A DNA stretch of 64,000 bases from Hyperoplus lanceolatus (taxonomy: Eukaryota; Chordata; Actinopteri; Uranoscopiformes; Ammodytidae), in contig CM049405.1 in the NCBI GenBank assembly GCA_026929865.2, positions 19,118,501-19,182,500 on the forward strand, in the 5' to 3' direction. Shown piece after piece: positions 34,460 through 48,052 of the stretch. Within the stretch, counting starts at the first letter, position 1, and each line of letters begins with the position of its first letter. Made by a program: the position numbers and the translations under genes. Under the pieces are notes generated by a model. The model was not told the origin of the DNA. It was given only the letters and a program-made list of their open reading frames with translations, and did no database searches.

Positions 34460-36580
34460 AATATTTTTTTATTAAGTGGCCAGAAGTTATGTACTGTCAT
34501 CAACTCAGTGAGTCCATAAAAAACATTGTCGCAACAGAGTTGCTATAATTGAATAAGATATTTGATTCATTTTTGAACATAATCTTTGTGCTTCAAGAGT
34601 TGCTGTGCAATTAATGTTCAATACTGATAACTAAGTGGACACTCTCCCTGCTGTTAAAGGTCAGAATATAAATAGTAGTAGTTACAAACTGATTATTTAA
34701 TCATGCCACTCTGTGCACATTTGTCACTTAATTGTAGACACAGTAGTAGGTATGTTTCAAGACCACAGAGGAATGGTGACTCATGTTTACCACGGAGTTG
34801 ATTGATTATCTGGCAGACCATTGGTGCATTTTGAGTAGATCCTTCGAACTGCACCTGCTTCAGAGCAGGTCGGCCAGGCATTGTAGGTTTCCATGGTGAT
34901 CTACTCCAGTTGAAAGAGTGCAAGCTTTGTGAGCCTGAGTTAAACCCAACGCTTGCTGGCAAACCCATTTATCTCCCATTTATCTCCGGGGCCAGTGTTT
35001 TGGGAGAGTGTGTGTGGTTGCATGTTTATACTTGACTACTTGCACATGTAATCACAGTTTGCCTGCTTTTGTCTAAGCGTGTTTGCAAATGTTGGTTTAG
35101 TTTTGATTAATGATGTGAGTGTGTTTGTCTTGTGGTATCAATTCTACATGGGATTTCAATAGTACAATGGCAAGATGCCAAAGGCCCTGTTCTCCCAGTG
35201 TAAAATTGACATAAGGCATCAGCATGGGTAACTGTATTAATATCTTCTACATGTAAGTGAAGCATTCAGTTAGTTGTTCTCAAGTGTCATTTTCCATCTT
35301 ACATTCTGTCCCTAGATTTAAATAGTTGGATATAGGCTAAGGCTGCATATGCTGGTCATTGTTTAACATTTCAGCTTGGAATACCTGGAATGGGTATTCC
35401 TGTGAAGGTCTATGCTACTCTAATGACTGTGTAATCCATATGCTAATACTGCCCTGAGCTACTCACCATGCTGGATGTTGATCTTAGATTTAAATACTTA
35501 CCTTCCATAGTAGCTGTACAAAAAAGGCATTAAAATGCATGGGCATTACGAAAGTGTTTTATGTCATTACATTACATTACATACATCCATCCTTCAGCTA
35601 TGCAATTGTGAGAACATATTGCTCATCATGTGTTTTCCTGTTGACACTGATGCAGAGAGGCACATTACAGGCAACAACTGACTGATTGAGAGTACTCTTA
35701 GTGAGTTTGTAGTGCTTTAAACCATTCGGAGATCTAGGACCTCAATTTGTTAATCCCGGGCATTCTGCCTCTCTGAAATTTTGGTATGGAAATGTCCAGA
35801 GCTCACCTGCATAGTACTCTTTTGAGTAAGACAGCTGAATTTGAGGTGAGAGGACTTTTAGTTTTTTCCATGACAAATTGTAAATATTTAGCTCTTCAGT
35901 ATTTTTCGTCTAGGCTTTTACACAATGGGTTTATAAAAAAAACACTTGTTACCCTTAACAAGTGTGAAGGGAAAGCTATAGTTTAGATTGTTGTTAGCTA
36001 GCTTACTAGTTGTTAGATGGTTGTAAGCCTTGATGCTAGCAATACATTCCAGTTGAGGTTGGTCGTCACATTCTCTTTAGGGTTGGTTGTCACATGTTAT
36101 CCAAAGGCTGCAGCCAGGAAAGGAAACCAATAACGAAAGAAAATGTCAAGCCTCACTGACTCTCCAGAGAAGGAGAGAATAGAGCAGGAAAAGGCAGCTA
36201 TCATGCAAAAGTAAAATGAAGAGGATAGTTTATTTTGTATTTGTTTATGGAAACATTCTCCAACAGCCGTCCAGGGGAGGTATGGGAGAAGTGTTGGATG
36301 TGCAACCAGTGGGCCCACAAGCTTTGCTTAGTTGGAGTCAGCAGACCCTACATTTGCCATCACTTTAACTGATATAGTGAATGTGTGTAGCCTAGTTGAC
36401 TGAGCTATTATTGCTAGACCTATTTGTTTTGTTCTTTATGTTCTTACTGGTCTTGATATGGGTTTCCTGTTTGTCGTCTTTGCTAATTTTTTGTTAAGAT
36501 GCATTACGTTATGTAGGCCTATTTGTCAACTTGACAAAGTAATTAAACTTTCAAATTTAGTTCTGCCTTCATGCCTTCTT
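34460..36580. other. unannotated DNA
   Basis: AT-rich with no exon or element recognised. A short CATTA repeat lies near 35565-35583. Confidence 0.4.
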
Positions 36581-36862
36581 TTAACCCTCCTGTTATGTTC
36601 CGGGTCAAATTGACCCGTTTCAAAGTTTGAAGATCTAGGAAAAATAGTTAAAAATATTTTTCTGCTTGCCTTTATTAGGGTAACCAACATATAATATGAA
36701 AATATTTCATCTCAAACATTTGCAACCACCCCCTGCATGTTTATATCACATAGATACTGTTCGGGTCAATTTGACCCGGCAGTAAAACTGGAGGTAAAAG
36801 TGTGTCAGAAATGTAAGACTATTTCTTTCTTTACAACTGTGAGACATATTTCACCAAAATCT

Positions 36863-36934
36863 CACACACAGACACACATACACACGCCCACACACGCACA
36901 CACACACACGCACACACACACACACACCCACATC

Positions 36935-36966
<32 letters not shown>

Positions 36967-36986
36967 TCCAAACACACACACACACA
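36863..36986. repeat. interrupted (CA)n array
   Basis: CA array broken by CG and CATCCAAA interruptions. The CATCCAAACACACACA unit occurs twice. Confidence 0.95.
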
Positions 36987-37144
36987 GTTGCAAGTGTTAT
37001 GACTTTTGAGGGGAACCAATTATGTTCCCTTGGGAAAACTCAACACACATTCAGTGAACACTCAACAGGGGATGGCCAAAACATATAAAATATTCTCTGC
37101 ATGGTCCTACTAACATTACACTCTGTCAGGCAGACCTTTACAAA

Positions 37145-37369
37145 ATGAGAAGCAGAAGCAAAAGGATGACAGTCCAGGAGGCTCTGGAAGTCATCATTGA
37201 TCATGCTAGTGAAATAGAGGAGGATGTGTCTAAATTCTGATTCTAATGATTCTGAATTTGAACCAGATGAGGGAATTGCTATTCCTATTCCTCCAAGCAA
37301 GACATTCATGTCAAAAAATGGTTAAATTCATCCCCAATATGCGTCAGGCAAACCTGTCTGCAGAAAGCA
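37145..37369 (+). pseudogene. piggyBac transposase N-terminal fragment
   Basis: Starts with ATG at 37145, followed by about 30 codons including TVQEALEVIIDHASEIEED, similar to the N-terminus of vertebrate piggyBac-type transposases. A frameshift or stop near 37236 interrupts it. An acidic stretch (DSNDSEFEPDEG) then follows in another frame. The DDD catalytic domain is absent, so it cannot act. Confidence 0.65.
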
Positions 37370-37702
37370 TACAGGTGAACCTCATATAATTAGAATATCA
37401 TGGAAAATGAATTGGAATTGAGGCAATAAGTCATGCAAAATGGACCCAAACCAAGTACTGAGTACACATGCATGCTTATACTTTATAGATGGCTGATATT
37501 TCTGTATTAAAAATAATAATTAAAAATTATTGATTTCATGTAATATTCAAATTTTCTGAGATTTTAAATTTGGGGTTTTCATAAGCTGTGTACACCATAA
37601 TAATCTAAATTATAACAAATAAAGGCTTTGAATATCTCAACATTCCTGTAATGGGTCTATGTAATATATTACTTTCACCTTTTGAGTCAAATTACTGAAA
37701 TA
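37370..37702. mobile_element. Tc1/mariner-type repeat, one end
   Basis: Starts CAGGTGAACCTCATATAATT and contains AACAAATAAAGGCTTTGAAT and TTACTGAAATAAGCAATTCA, segments I recognise from a widespread fish Tc1/mariner-like repeat whose ends read '...ATATTCTAATT...CACCTG'. Only one terminus is clear, preceded by TA at 37368-37369. Non-coding. Confidence 0.6.
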
Positions 37703-39257
37703 AGCAATTCACACTAGAGTAAAAAGTGTGCCTACCAACCCCGTTCTCCCCTATAAAACATCAACAGACCATCCGGGTGGGTGAACAAGACATCAGCCTA
37801 CAGGATTCCTGGATTTTGAAATTCATTTGAAAATGATTGCTCCTTGCATCCGTCTTTGGCTTCTAATGAACAAAGTTTAGCATAAACTCATAAAGTAAAA
37901 CAAACCATTGCATACATAGAAAGTGAAAATGTACATCATAAATCACAGAATGCAGCAGATGTCATTTCTCTCTGAGCATTAGCCGTAAGTGCTGAAAAGA
38001 ATGTGTAATGCCTCCGGGAAATAGCCATATGCTCACACTCTTTTATTTCTATATAGTCTATTTGTTGAACATGTTCAAATAATACAAATGCATAATGTAT
38101 ACAAATGGGTTATTCAGCAACCTACAGCATAAGCAAAAAATAAGCAACTCGAATAATATTGTTCATGTTAAAAAGAACGAAAGTTAAAAACGTATCGGGT
38201 CTTTCTGAAAGAGGCTCTTGTCTTCTCCTGCTTACTCAGCTTTTGTATGTTACCAATGTGGGTTATGTTCAAAACAGAATTCATTACACACCTGTATTTA
38301 CCACTCTACCCAATGATATACAGCACACGTAGCATCAACACAATTAGCTCAATAAGTAAATACAGCCCTCAAAGATCTTATAAGTTACCAGCTTTATGTA
38401 GCCTTTTGTTGATATATATGAATACAATGTGTTGAAATGAAAAATAACTGTTAATTGCATCAGAATCAATAGATACCTCACCCTGCAAAACATAATACTC
38501 TGGGAAGCTGGAAAGTTGATACTTTAAAAGAAATGGGCACGCAAAGGCAAACTAAAACTCAAACCTGCCAGAACTGTTAGCCATAAAGGTTGCATGTGTA
38601 TGTTGTCCACAACATTAGCCAATATTATATTCATTGTTGAAGTTATATGTAACAGCCGAGTTTACCTAAATCATTATCTAATCTATTCGGATACCAGTGG
38701 GCAGAGAAAAAGAGAGGGAGCTTGGGTTTAATTCCTCTGCATGGGCGCATCTCATATCTCATCTTTTGAAGCTGAGAAGCGCATTCTGGACGGCCAAACA
38801 ACTTTTCTCTATAAATACTGTATGGACAGAGCATTATGGATTGTTTTTCACGTTATGTAAGGTGTAGTCAGTGTCATTGCGGATGTTTAGTTGGCAACTC
38901 ATAGTTCAAGCAGGGCAAGGCAGATCCGGGCTCAGTCTTCTATACTTTTAAAGCTGCTTCCCAACTTGTGTCTTGCTTGCCAGGGAGCAGCAGTAGCAGC
39001 AGTGCTAACTTGGATGATATGGAAAAGAAGCCACCAGGAGAAGGCAGTGACTGTCGCTCATAGAAAGCAGTCGACTGTGCCGTACACAGCCTGTTTGTCT
39101 GTGGGCTCTGTTATCACTGCCAGTGCAGAGAGAGTGCTGATAGTCAAAAGGATTATTTTAATTTTTGTGGAAATATGCTCATTTACTTTCTTTCCAAGAG
39201 GTAGTTGTGTAGTAGATCACATCCACTTTCCACAATGCTTTGTGCTTTTAAAATAAA
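37703..39257. other. unannotated DNA
   Basis: No exon or mobile element recognised. The block at about 38680-38860 is complex and could be single-copy conserved DNA, with weak support. Confidence 0.4.
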
Positions 39258-39261
39258 TTAA

Positions 39262-40124
39262 ATGTGAAGTGAGCAATATATTTATGTTAATATACGTATT
39301 AAATCGCTCTATAATCATACAGTGATCACTGATAGTGTGTGTGCGCTTCATAACACAGGTCTCTCAGTCACCCGCTCTGGATGTAATCGGCAAATAAACT
39401 TTGCTGGGATCCCACAACTTGATATCCAATCAGAAGAGAGACCACTACAAACCGGCACGTCTCACTGCCGGTGCAGCGCAGAGTGACAGAGGGGTGAATG
39501 TTTATGCATCTACAATGGCGGAGCAGGGTGAAAAATCCTTCCCAATGTCTGTTTTGACTGCAGTGTTTACTCCTAAATGAATGAGCTGTTGGTACTAACA
39601 CAAAGTTTGCTTTGCTTCACCATCATCAGATAACCATTATCTGAAATAGTAATTATTTACAACAACATAAACACATTACCTCATCGTGATCCATACTAAC
39701 TGCCGTCTCTCGTTCATTTGCTTTCTGTGAGGACACGTAATCTTTCAGCTCCGTGAGAGAGAGAGTAGTTAGGTGAACCTGCATCAACTCATTGCAATCA
39801 GCTGCGTGTGGCAGTGACTGGCATTAGTTCATGCAGTGTCAAAACCACTCTCACGGAGCCGAAGAGTCCTCACACTTTCAACACACGGACATGCGCTATA
39901 TTGCTCCCTTCTCAGTTCACACTCACGCGCCTGGCACGCGCTAGAAAACAGCTTTGCGATAGCGGGCGTCGTAAAAATACTACCGCTTTTGTCCAAAGGG
40001 GACGCCAACGTGCCATGTTACTCGTAGTGGCTTTAATGTGGTGCCGTAAGGACGAGGGAGGGGACTGCTGACTCCAGTCACTGACAGGAAGTTAGCTAAA
40101 AGAACCATTTCGCTCACAGCACCT
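39262..40124 (-). mobile_element. TTAA-flanked miniature element, copy C, composite
   Basis: Same family as copies A and B but inverted, bounded by TTAA at 39258-39261 and 40125-40128. Its middle has been replaced: 39558-40032 belongs to the unrelated TTAA family seen in full at 45093-46027. On one side the junction is a TTAA (40033-40036) that copy A has at the homologous position (ATTAATG). On the other side both elements lack sequence. So an insertion was followed by a deletion. Non-coding. Confidence 0.82.
39558..40032 (-). mobile_element. partial second-family TTAA element nested in copy C
   Basis: Matches 45093 to about 45570 in reverse orientation, including the terminal CATGTTACTCGTAGTGGCT at 40032. 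The opposite end is missing: similarity stops at ACTGCAGTG, where copy C sequence resumes. Confidence 0.82.
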
Positions 40125-40128
40125 TTAA

Positions 40129-41316
40129 ACATTAACAATGTGTCGGTAAACAGCTGGGCACAGTGACTCCTGGACTCCTGTTGTCACAGCGAGGTTAGCA
40201 TGTCTGTGAACTCAATAACTATATACTAGGCCTAAAGCTAAAAACTGTAGCTGTTTACGCACGCTTTAGTGTGAGTACTGCTCATAGGTTTTGGATGGTT
40301 GGAGAAACTGATGCATCATGCAACAAAGCACATTTTCACCGATACATTGGCGTTGACACTGACAGTCCACAGGCATTTGAATCAGACTCTGTCGTTTGAA
40401 TCTGATAACACCTGACATGGCCACTGGGCTTTAATTTGTATTCCCCTGAAATGAATTATTTATGTAAAAAATTATTGTGTAATTTTATTTGGAACAGTTT
40501 CTGAAGTAAGGCAACAATAAGGAATACTTCACTCACGCATAGAGGTAAAACATTTCTTGCCATGTATGTTTTGGGCCTTGTGACCACAGTGCAATGTAAT
40601 AATGGTTGAATGAAGGAAAGTAATATTAAAATATAATGTGTTTTTGTCAGTTACACAAAATCTTCAGGGCTCTCTGATGAAACCTGTCTCAAGGTTGTAA
40701 AAAGTCTATCAGATCATAAAGGATAAAGCTAGCTTTCACAACATACCCCAAAGGTGGGTAACAATTTGGTAAAATGCAAGTAAATTAAATACATAGCACC
40801 ATCAATGAGATTAAAATGTAAAGTGTCTTCACAAACAGCAATTGTTGCGGTTTGAGTGACAAACAAGCTATAAAGAAAATCAAGTAAACACTGCATAACA
40901 AGAGATAAACTTGTGCACAGGAGAAAAACATGGGGAATAAGGCGAGAAACAGCTGGATAGTGAGAGCTCATTATTTAATAGCCGTGCGCAGAAAATCAAT
41001 TTTATGTGTGGGATTTAGCATGGGGATGAATTAGCACATGAGTAAACAGAACACCTTGCTTGTGCATACGTATGCAAAGCCTCCACTGTCTCCACAGGTT
41101 ATGCTTTTAACATTGTTACATTGTTGTGTATTGGTGAATTGCTGTGGAAAAAGAAGTATGTATACACAAATCCAGCAAATTAAAATGCACACCAAAGACT
41201 GCCGCTTTTTTTACAACTAGAAAATCAAAAAGTATAGACTGAAGTTTTTCTGAAATTATGTGGACGTGAATTAGTTTTCTTAGCCCATAATGGCAAAGTC
41301 ATTTGCACACTACACC
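40129..41316. other. unannotated DNA
   Basis: No feature recognised. AT-rich. Confidence 0.4.
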
Positions 41317-41686
41317 TACAGTGGAGGAAATAAGTATTTGATCCCTCACCGATTTTGTAAGTTTGCCCACTTACAAAGAAATGAGCGATCTATCATTTTC
41401 AAGCTAGGTTTATTTTAACAGTGATAGACAGAATATCAAAAAGCAAATCCAGAAAATCACATTAAAAAAAATATATAAATTATTTTGCATTTCATTGAGT
41501 GAAATAAGTATTTGATCCTCTACCAACCATAACGAATTCTGACTAACACAGAGTAGTCCTCGTGCTTTAAAAAGGTATTCCTAATCTCAACTAGTTTCCT
41601 GTATAAAACACACCTGTCTCAAGTTGTTACCTGTATAAAAGACACCTGTCCACAGAGTCAATAAATCAAACTCCAACATCTCCATC

Positions 41687-43247
41687 ATGGGCAAGACCAA
41701 AGAGCTGTCTAAGGACGTTATAGACTACAAGACCATTGGCGAGAAGCTGGGTGAGAAGGAGACAACTGTTGGTGCAATTTTTCGAAAATGAAAGATACAC
41801 AAAATGACCATCAATCTCCCTCGGTCTGGGGCTCCATGCAAGAACTCACCTCGTGGGGTATCATGAGAAAGGTGAGGGATCACCCCAGATCTACACGGGA
41901 GGAGCCTGTTTATGATCCCATGCAGCTGGGACAGTCACCAAGAAAACCATTGGTAACACATTATGCCGTAATGGATTGAAATCCTGTTGTGCCCGTAAGG
42001 TCCCCCTGCTCAAGAAGGGACATGTACAGAACCGTCTGAAGTTTGCCAATGAGCACCTGAACGACTCAGAGAATGCTTGGGAGAAGGTGATGTGGTCAGA
42101 TTAGAACAAAATCAAGTTATTTGGTATCATAATGACTCGCCATGCTTGGAGGAAGAGGAATTCTGACTATAATAATAATAATAATAATAATACATTTCAT
42201 TTATTGGCGCCTTTCAGGACACCCAAGGTCACCTTACAAAGCATAAAAGAAAATCATCATAAAATCATTAAAAACAAGACATTGTGGGAAAAACAAGACA
42301 GTGACCAGTTATACTCTGTGTGCGAGTTTGAAGAGGTGAGTTTTGAGTTGTGACTTGAAGGTTGTAATGGTGTCTGACTGTTTTATGTGTGGGGGGAGGG
42401 AGTTCCAGAGCCTGGGTGCTGAACAGCTGAATGACCGGGCACCCATTGTGCTGAGGCGTGATGTGGGGATGGATAGTAGTCCTGCAGAGGATGAGCGGAG
42501 GGAGCGGGAGGGAGTGTATTCTTGGAGGAGGTCGCAGAGGTAATTGGGGGCTGGGTTATGGAGAGCTTTGTAGGTGAGGAGGAGGGTTTTGTATTGGATG
42601 CGGTAGGGTACTGGGAGCCAATGAAGTTGGATGAGGACAGGGGTGATATGGTCAGATGATTTGGTGCCGGTGATGATCCGGGCGGCTGAGTTCTGAATGA
42701 TTTGCAGTCTGTTGATGAGTTTGGTGGGGAGTCCGGTGAGGAGGGCGTTGCAGTAGTCTAACTATGACCCCAAGAACACCATCCCCAAAGTCAAGCATGG
42801 AGGTTGAAGCATTATGCTTTGGGGGTGTTTCTCTGCTAAGGGGACAGGTGGACTTCACTGCATCAAAGGAAATATGGATGGGGCCATGCACCATGAAATA
42901 CTAGGTGACAACCTCTTTCTCCAGGTCTGGTCTGTAAAAATGGGTCATGGATGGGTCTTCCAGCACGTCAATGACCGTAAAAATACAGCAAAGGCAACAA
43001 AGGAATGGCTCAAGAAGAAGCACATTAAGGTCATAGAGTGGCATAGCCAGTCTCCGGACCTTAATCCAATAGATCTGTGGGGGGAACTGAAGCTCAAGTG
43101 ACAGCCTCAAAACCTTAAAGATTAGGAGAGGATCTGCAAAGAGGAGTGGTCCGAATATCCTCCTGAGCTGTGTGCAAACCTGGTCTTCAACTACAAGACA
43201 TGTCTGACCTCTGTACTTGCCAACAAGGTTTCTCCACCAAGTACTAA
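41687..43247 (+). pseudogene. Tc1-like transposase pseudogene
   Basis: The start ATG at 41687 ([11 protein letters not shown]) and the TAA at 43245-43247 match the usual limits of this family, about 340 residues. The N-terminal helix-turn-helix part is recognisable, though an internal stretch after the first 15 codons appears deleted. The catalytic-core segments TKKTIGNT, LLKKGHVQNRLKFANEHL and [15 protein letters not shown] (about 43030-43065) are visible. Where the usual DDE motif has SDE/DET after VMWS, here the sequence reads GGTCAGATTAGAACAAAA with a stop, and the QHDND motif reads QHVND. There are several frameshifts and a 590-bp LINE insertion, so it cannot function. Confidence 0.85.
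42171..42760 (-). mobile_element. LINE fragment nested in the Tc1 transposase
   Basis: A minus-strand, 5'-truncated LINE with an (ATT)n tail (on the plus strand AATAAT at 42171-42191). It is flanked by ACTAT at 42166-42170 and 42761-42765, which restores the Tc1 sequence TGACTATGACCCC. The minus strand encodes the C-terminal end of a [59 protein letters not shown]. It is therefore younger than the Tc1 copy. Confidence 0.85.
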
Positions 43248-43460
43248 GCAATGTTTTGATAGGGGATCAAATACTTATTTCACTCAATGAAATACAAAAT
43301 AATTTATATCTTTTTTTAATGTGATTTTCTGGATTTTCTTTTTGATATTCTGTCTATCACTGTTAAAATAAAGCTTTAAAATTATAGACCGTTCATTTCA
43401 TTGTAAGTGGGCAAACTTACAAAATCAGTGAGGGATCAGATACTTTTTTCCTCCACTGTA

Positions 43461-43560
43461 CACACACACACGCACGTGTGCGCACACACTCACACACTCA
43501 CACACATACACACACACACGCACATACACATACACACAAACATGAGCAATATACCCATAG

Positions 43561-43605
<45 letters not shown>

Positions 43606-43700
43606 TGAGCAATATACATTCCTGCAACACAAACCCATAGACACACACACCTACACACACACACACACAAAAAAAACACACACACATACACACACACACG
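43461..43700. repeat. complex (CA)n array with duplicated unit
   Basis: CA-rich array abutting the Tc1 right end. A unit with AACATGAGCAATATAC occurs twice about 63 bases apart (near 43539 and 43602), as does CCCATAGACAC, so the array grew by unit duplication as well as dinucleotide slippage. Confidence 0.92.
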
Positions 43701-45088
43701 TGTGCTCCATCTTACATATCACAATCAATAACATTCACTGTTCCAAACAGAGGCTGCCGCTTTTGTTTCAGCTCTACTTGCCTTCACAAGGACAGACACG
43801 TTTAGATACATTTCATTAGATGACAGACAGCCCAGCCCATCAAGGCCTTACTCATATGTCCCCTTTAATGATCTAAAACAATGTGCTGCCATGCCTGATG
43901 GAAGAGAGCTTTTGGTTGGAAGGTTGGAAGCGCAAACACAGCTGACCCAAGCAGAGGCACACAGGCAAGGCTTTGGAGGAGATGAGAGCAGTCTCCAGTA
44001 AGAAAGAACATCTTAATCAAGTGTTTTTACACCCCAATTCCCCTTTCAACACCACTCTGTCTACCACCTACTATAGTGGACTTAAATTAACTTTTTTTCA
44101 GCAGCCGTCTCAAGCAGTTGTCATCTCCTTGACTTCACTGGTGTCTGGTGTTATACAAGCTCTGTTTCTATGGGAGCTTGCAGGGTCTTTTATATTCCTT
44201 TCAGCAGATCTGAAATGTCCCACAGTGCCACAGTTACAATGTGCCCCCATAAAATGTTCTCTATGAAGTGACACTAGTGCAGTTATTTTTTTCTCAACAC
44301 CTTGAAATGGTACAACTTTGTCCTTTGTCTAGGCTTTGTGTGTCTTTTCACGCCTTGCTCGGCAGCCCAATTCATCTCCATTATAAAATGTACATGTCAA
44401 ATGTAATCATTAAGCAATGGGCTTTTCAGACTTTCAATGGGCATTTTAGAGTGGATCCTTTCCTGGCAGAAAATGTGTTATAAAGAAGAGTGAAAGCACA
44501 GTGTAGATCTGGCGTGTCTCCACTCAGCGTCTCGGTAAATATGGCATGAGCATGCTCTGAAATAAAAAGCAAAATACCACTGCTAATTTTTACAGAGCAG
44601 TTTCTTCACAATCACAATTCTTTTAACATAACCTTATTGGCTGACCGTGAGGATTGATGACCTTCATTGAGTTAACATGTGGGAGGTACAAGTATCCTGG
44701 CGACATGGATACGAGGAAGGTACCCAGGGACGGAAGTTCTCACAGTGCAAAGCAATATGCCAATCAACTAATCACACTAAAATGCACTGTGCCACAGCAG
44801 TAGAGCCAATGGAACAGCTTGCTCATGTAAATCATTTGCAGGTATAGATTTTAAACTGGAAATTGTATTTGCTCGTGGTTAATGATACAAAAAGAAACTG
44901 TTGTGACATCATCTGTGATTAGTAGGCATCTCTGCGGTTGTTGTTTATTACATTAGCAGTTAAATCTTATAGTGAACAACTGAGTTTCGCCTCTGGGTTA
45001 AATCCCCTCCAGGATTGCTAAATTTATAAAGTGCATACATATTGCTAACAATGGAACACTACTTGTATGAATTGAATATGTTGTAACT
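43701..45088. other. unannotated DNA
   Basis: No exon or mobile element recognised. Confidence 0.4.
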
Positions 45089-45092
45089 TTAA

Positions 45093-46027
45093 AGCCACTA
45101 CGAGTAACATGGCACGTTGGCGTCCCCTTTGGACAAAAGCGGTAGTATTTTTACAACGCCCGCTGTCGCAAAGCTGTTTTCTAGCGCATGCCAGGCGTGT
45201 GAGTGTGAACTGAGAAGGGAGCAATATAGCGCATGTCCGTGTGTTGAAAATGTGAGGACTCTTTTCGGCTCCGTGAGAGTGGTTTTGACACTGCATCAAC
45301 TAATGCCAGTCACTGCCACACACACCTGATTGCAATGAGTTGATGCAGGTTCACCTAACTACTCTCTCTCTCACGGAGCTGAAAGATTACGTGTCCTCAC
45401 AGAAAGCAAATGAACGAGAGACGGCAGTTAGTATGGATCACGATGAGGTAATGTGTTTGTGTTGTTGTAAATAATGACTATTTCAGATAATAGTTATCTG
45501 ATGATGGTGAAGCAAAGCAAACTTTGTGTTATTACCAACCGCTCATTCATTTAGGAGCAAACACTGCAGTCTAGTTTCGCTCTCGTGAAATTGTATACAC
45601 GTTGCTTGGCAACGCCCTCGTCCTGCCCGTAGCCTATATCACTCTCCCTTTTAGCTTTTCTTCATTCTTTCTGCATTTTCTTTTTTTTCTTTGATGGTTC
45701 AGCCCCGTTATCAGTCATTATGACGACAAATAACTGTATCAAACAAGGCTCCCGCTCCCCTTCCCTCACCTGGAGGGATAGGCTTCTCAATTCACGTTGC
45801 TGCACCACACTGAAATCTGCGACCAATACGGATATGTGACCATAGAGCCTGCACGAGCGAACCGAAAATCGGACTGGGTGTGCGACCAGACCAAAAGCAG
45901 TAATAAAAACTATTTAAAAATGTCTTTCTTTGCACTGATGGTCTGGTTTGCTGTTAAAGGTAATTTATGATTATCAGAGGAAACATGAGGCTGTATAAAA
46001 GATATTTAAATGTTACTCGTAGCCGCT
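45093..46027 (+). mobile_element. TTAA-flanked element, second family, full copy
   Basis: A 935-bp element between TTAA at 45089-45092 and 46028-46031. The ends are AGCCACTACGAGTAACAT and, from the other strand, AGCGGCTACGAGTAACAT (16 of 18 identical). A partial copy is nested in copy C (39558-40032). Internal landmarks include TTTGGACAAAAGCGGTAG and a pair of CACGGAGC motifs. Non-coding. TTAA use suggests piggyBac-type mobilisation. An earlier scrap is near 9750-9797. Confidence 0.82.
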
Positions 46028-46031
46028 TTAA

Positions 46032-46288
46032 GAGCTCTTTATATATGTGTTCTAGTAAGGAAAAGCCAGAAATGGCTTCAGGACACAGAGGGTTAACTAT
46101 TATAAATTGCCATGGCCATAGTAATGTTAAACAGTTACAAGATGTTGACCTTTGGTTGCTTGATCGGTCTGAAGGTAAACATTTTGGTCAAATGGGCTTA
46201 TTTTTTATTGCACTGGACACAGGTATCCAATGAGTGAACGTGTTTTAAGATTATATCAGAATTAATCCTGCACTAATCCAATTAGGCT
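46032..46288. other. unannotated DNA
   Basis: Short spacer, nothing recognised. Confidence 0.4.
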
Positions 46289-46328
46289 GGGACAAACCGA
46301 CACACTCACACACATACACACACACACG

Positions 46329-46418
<90 letters not shown>

Positions 46419-46436
46419 CACACACACAAACACACA
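46289..46436. repeat. (CA)n microsatellite, about 148 bp with interruptions
   Basis: Mostly pure CA with a few CACTCACA, CATACA and CGCA interruptions. It produces false His/Thr and Cys/Val frames. Confidence 0.97.

Positions 46437-48052
<1,616 letters not shown>

Larger units (their letters stand above)
36585..37369 (+). mobile_element. piggyBac transposon relic, 5' end only
   Basis: Begins CCCTCCTGTTATGTTCCGGG directly after TTAA (36581-36584), the canonical piggyBac start and target. Two near-palindromes, GGGTCAAATTGACCC (near 36602) and GGGTCAATTTGACCC (near 36762), lie about 160 bp apart in the subterminal region, followed by an interrupted CA array and the start of a transposase. The 3' end is missing: the sequence runs into an unrelated mariner-type end near 37370. 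Confidence 0.78.
41319..43458 (+). mobile_element. Tc1-like DNA transposon, full length but dead
   Basis: Begins CAGTGGAGGAAATAAGTATT and ends with the complementary sequence, flanked by TA at 41317-41318 and 43459-43460. The TIRs are long, about 200 bp (41319-41524 and 43257-43458) and imperfect. An inner copy of the outer motif (AAATAAGTATTTGATCC) marks the IR/DR arrangement of many fish Tc1 elements. A transposase pseudogene lies between, interrupted by a LINE fragment at 42171-42760. A CA-rich array abuts the right end. Confidence 0.92.
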
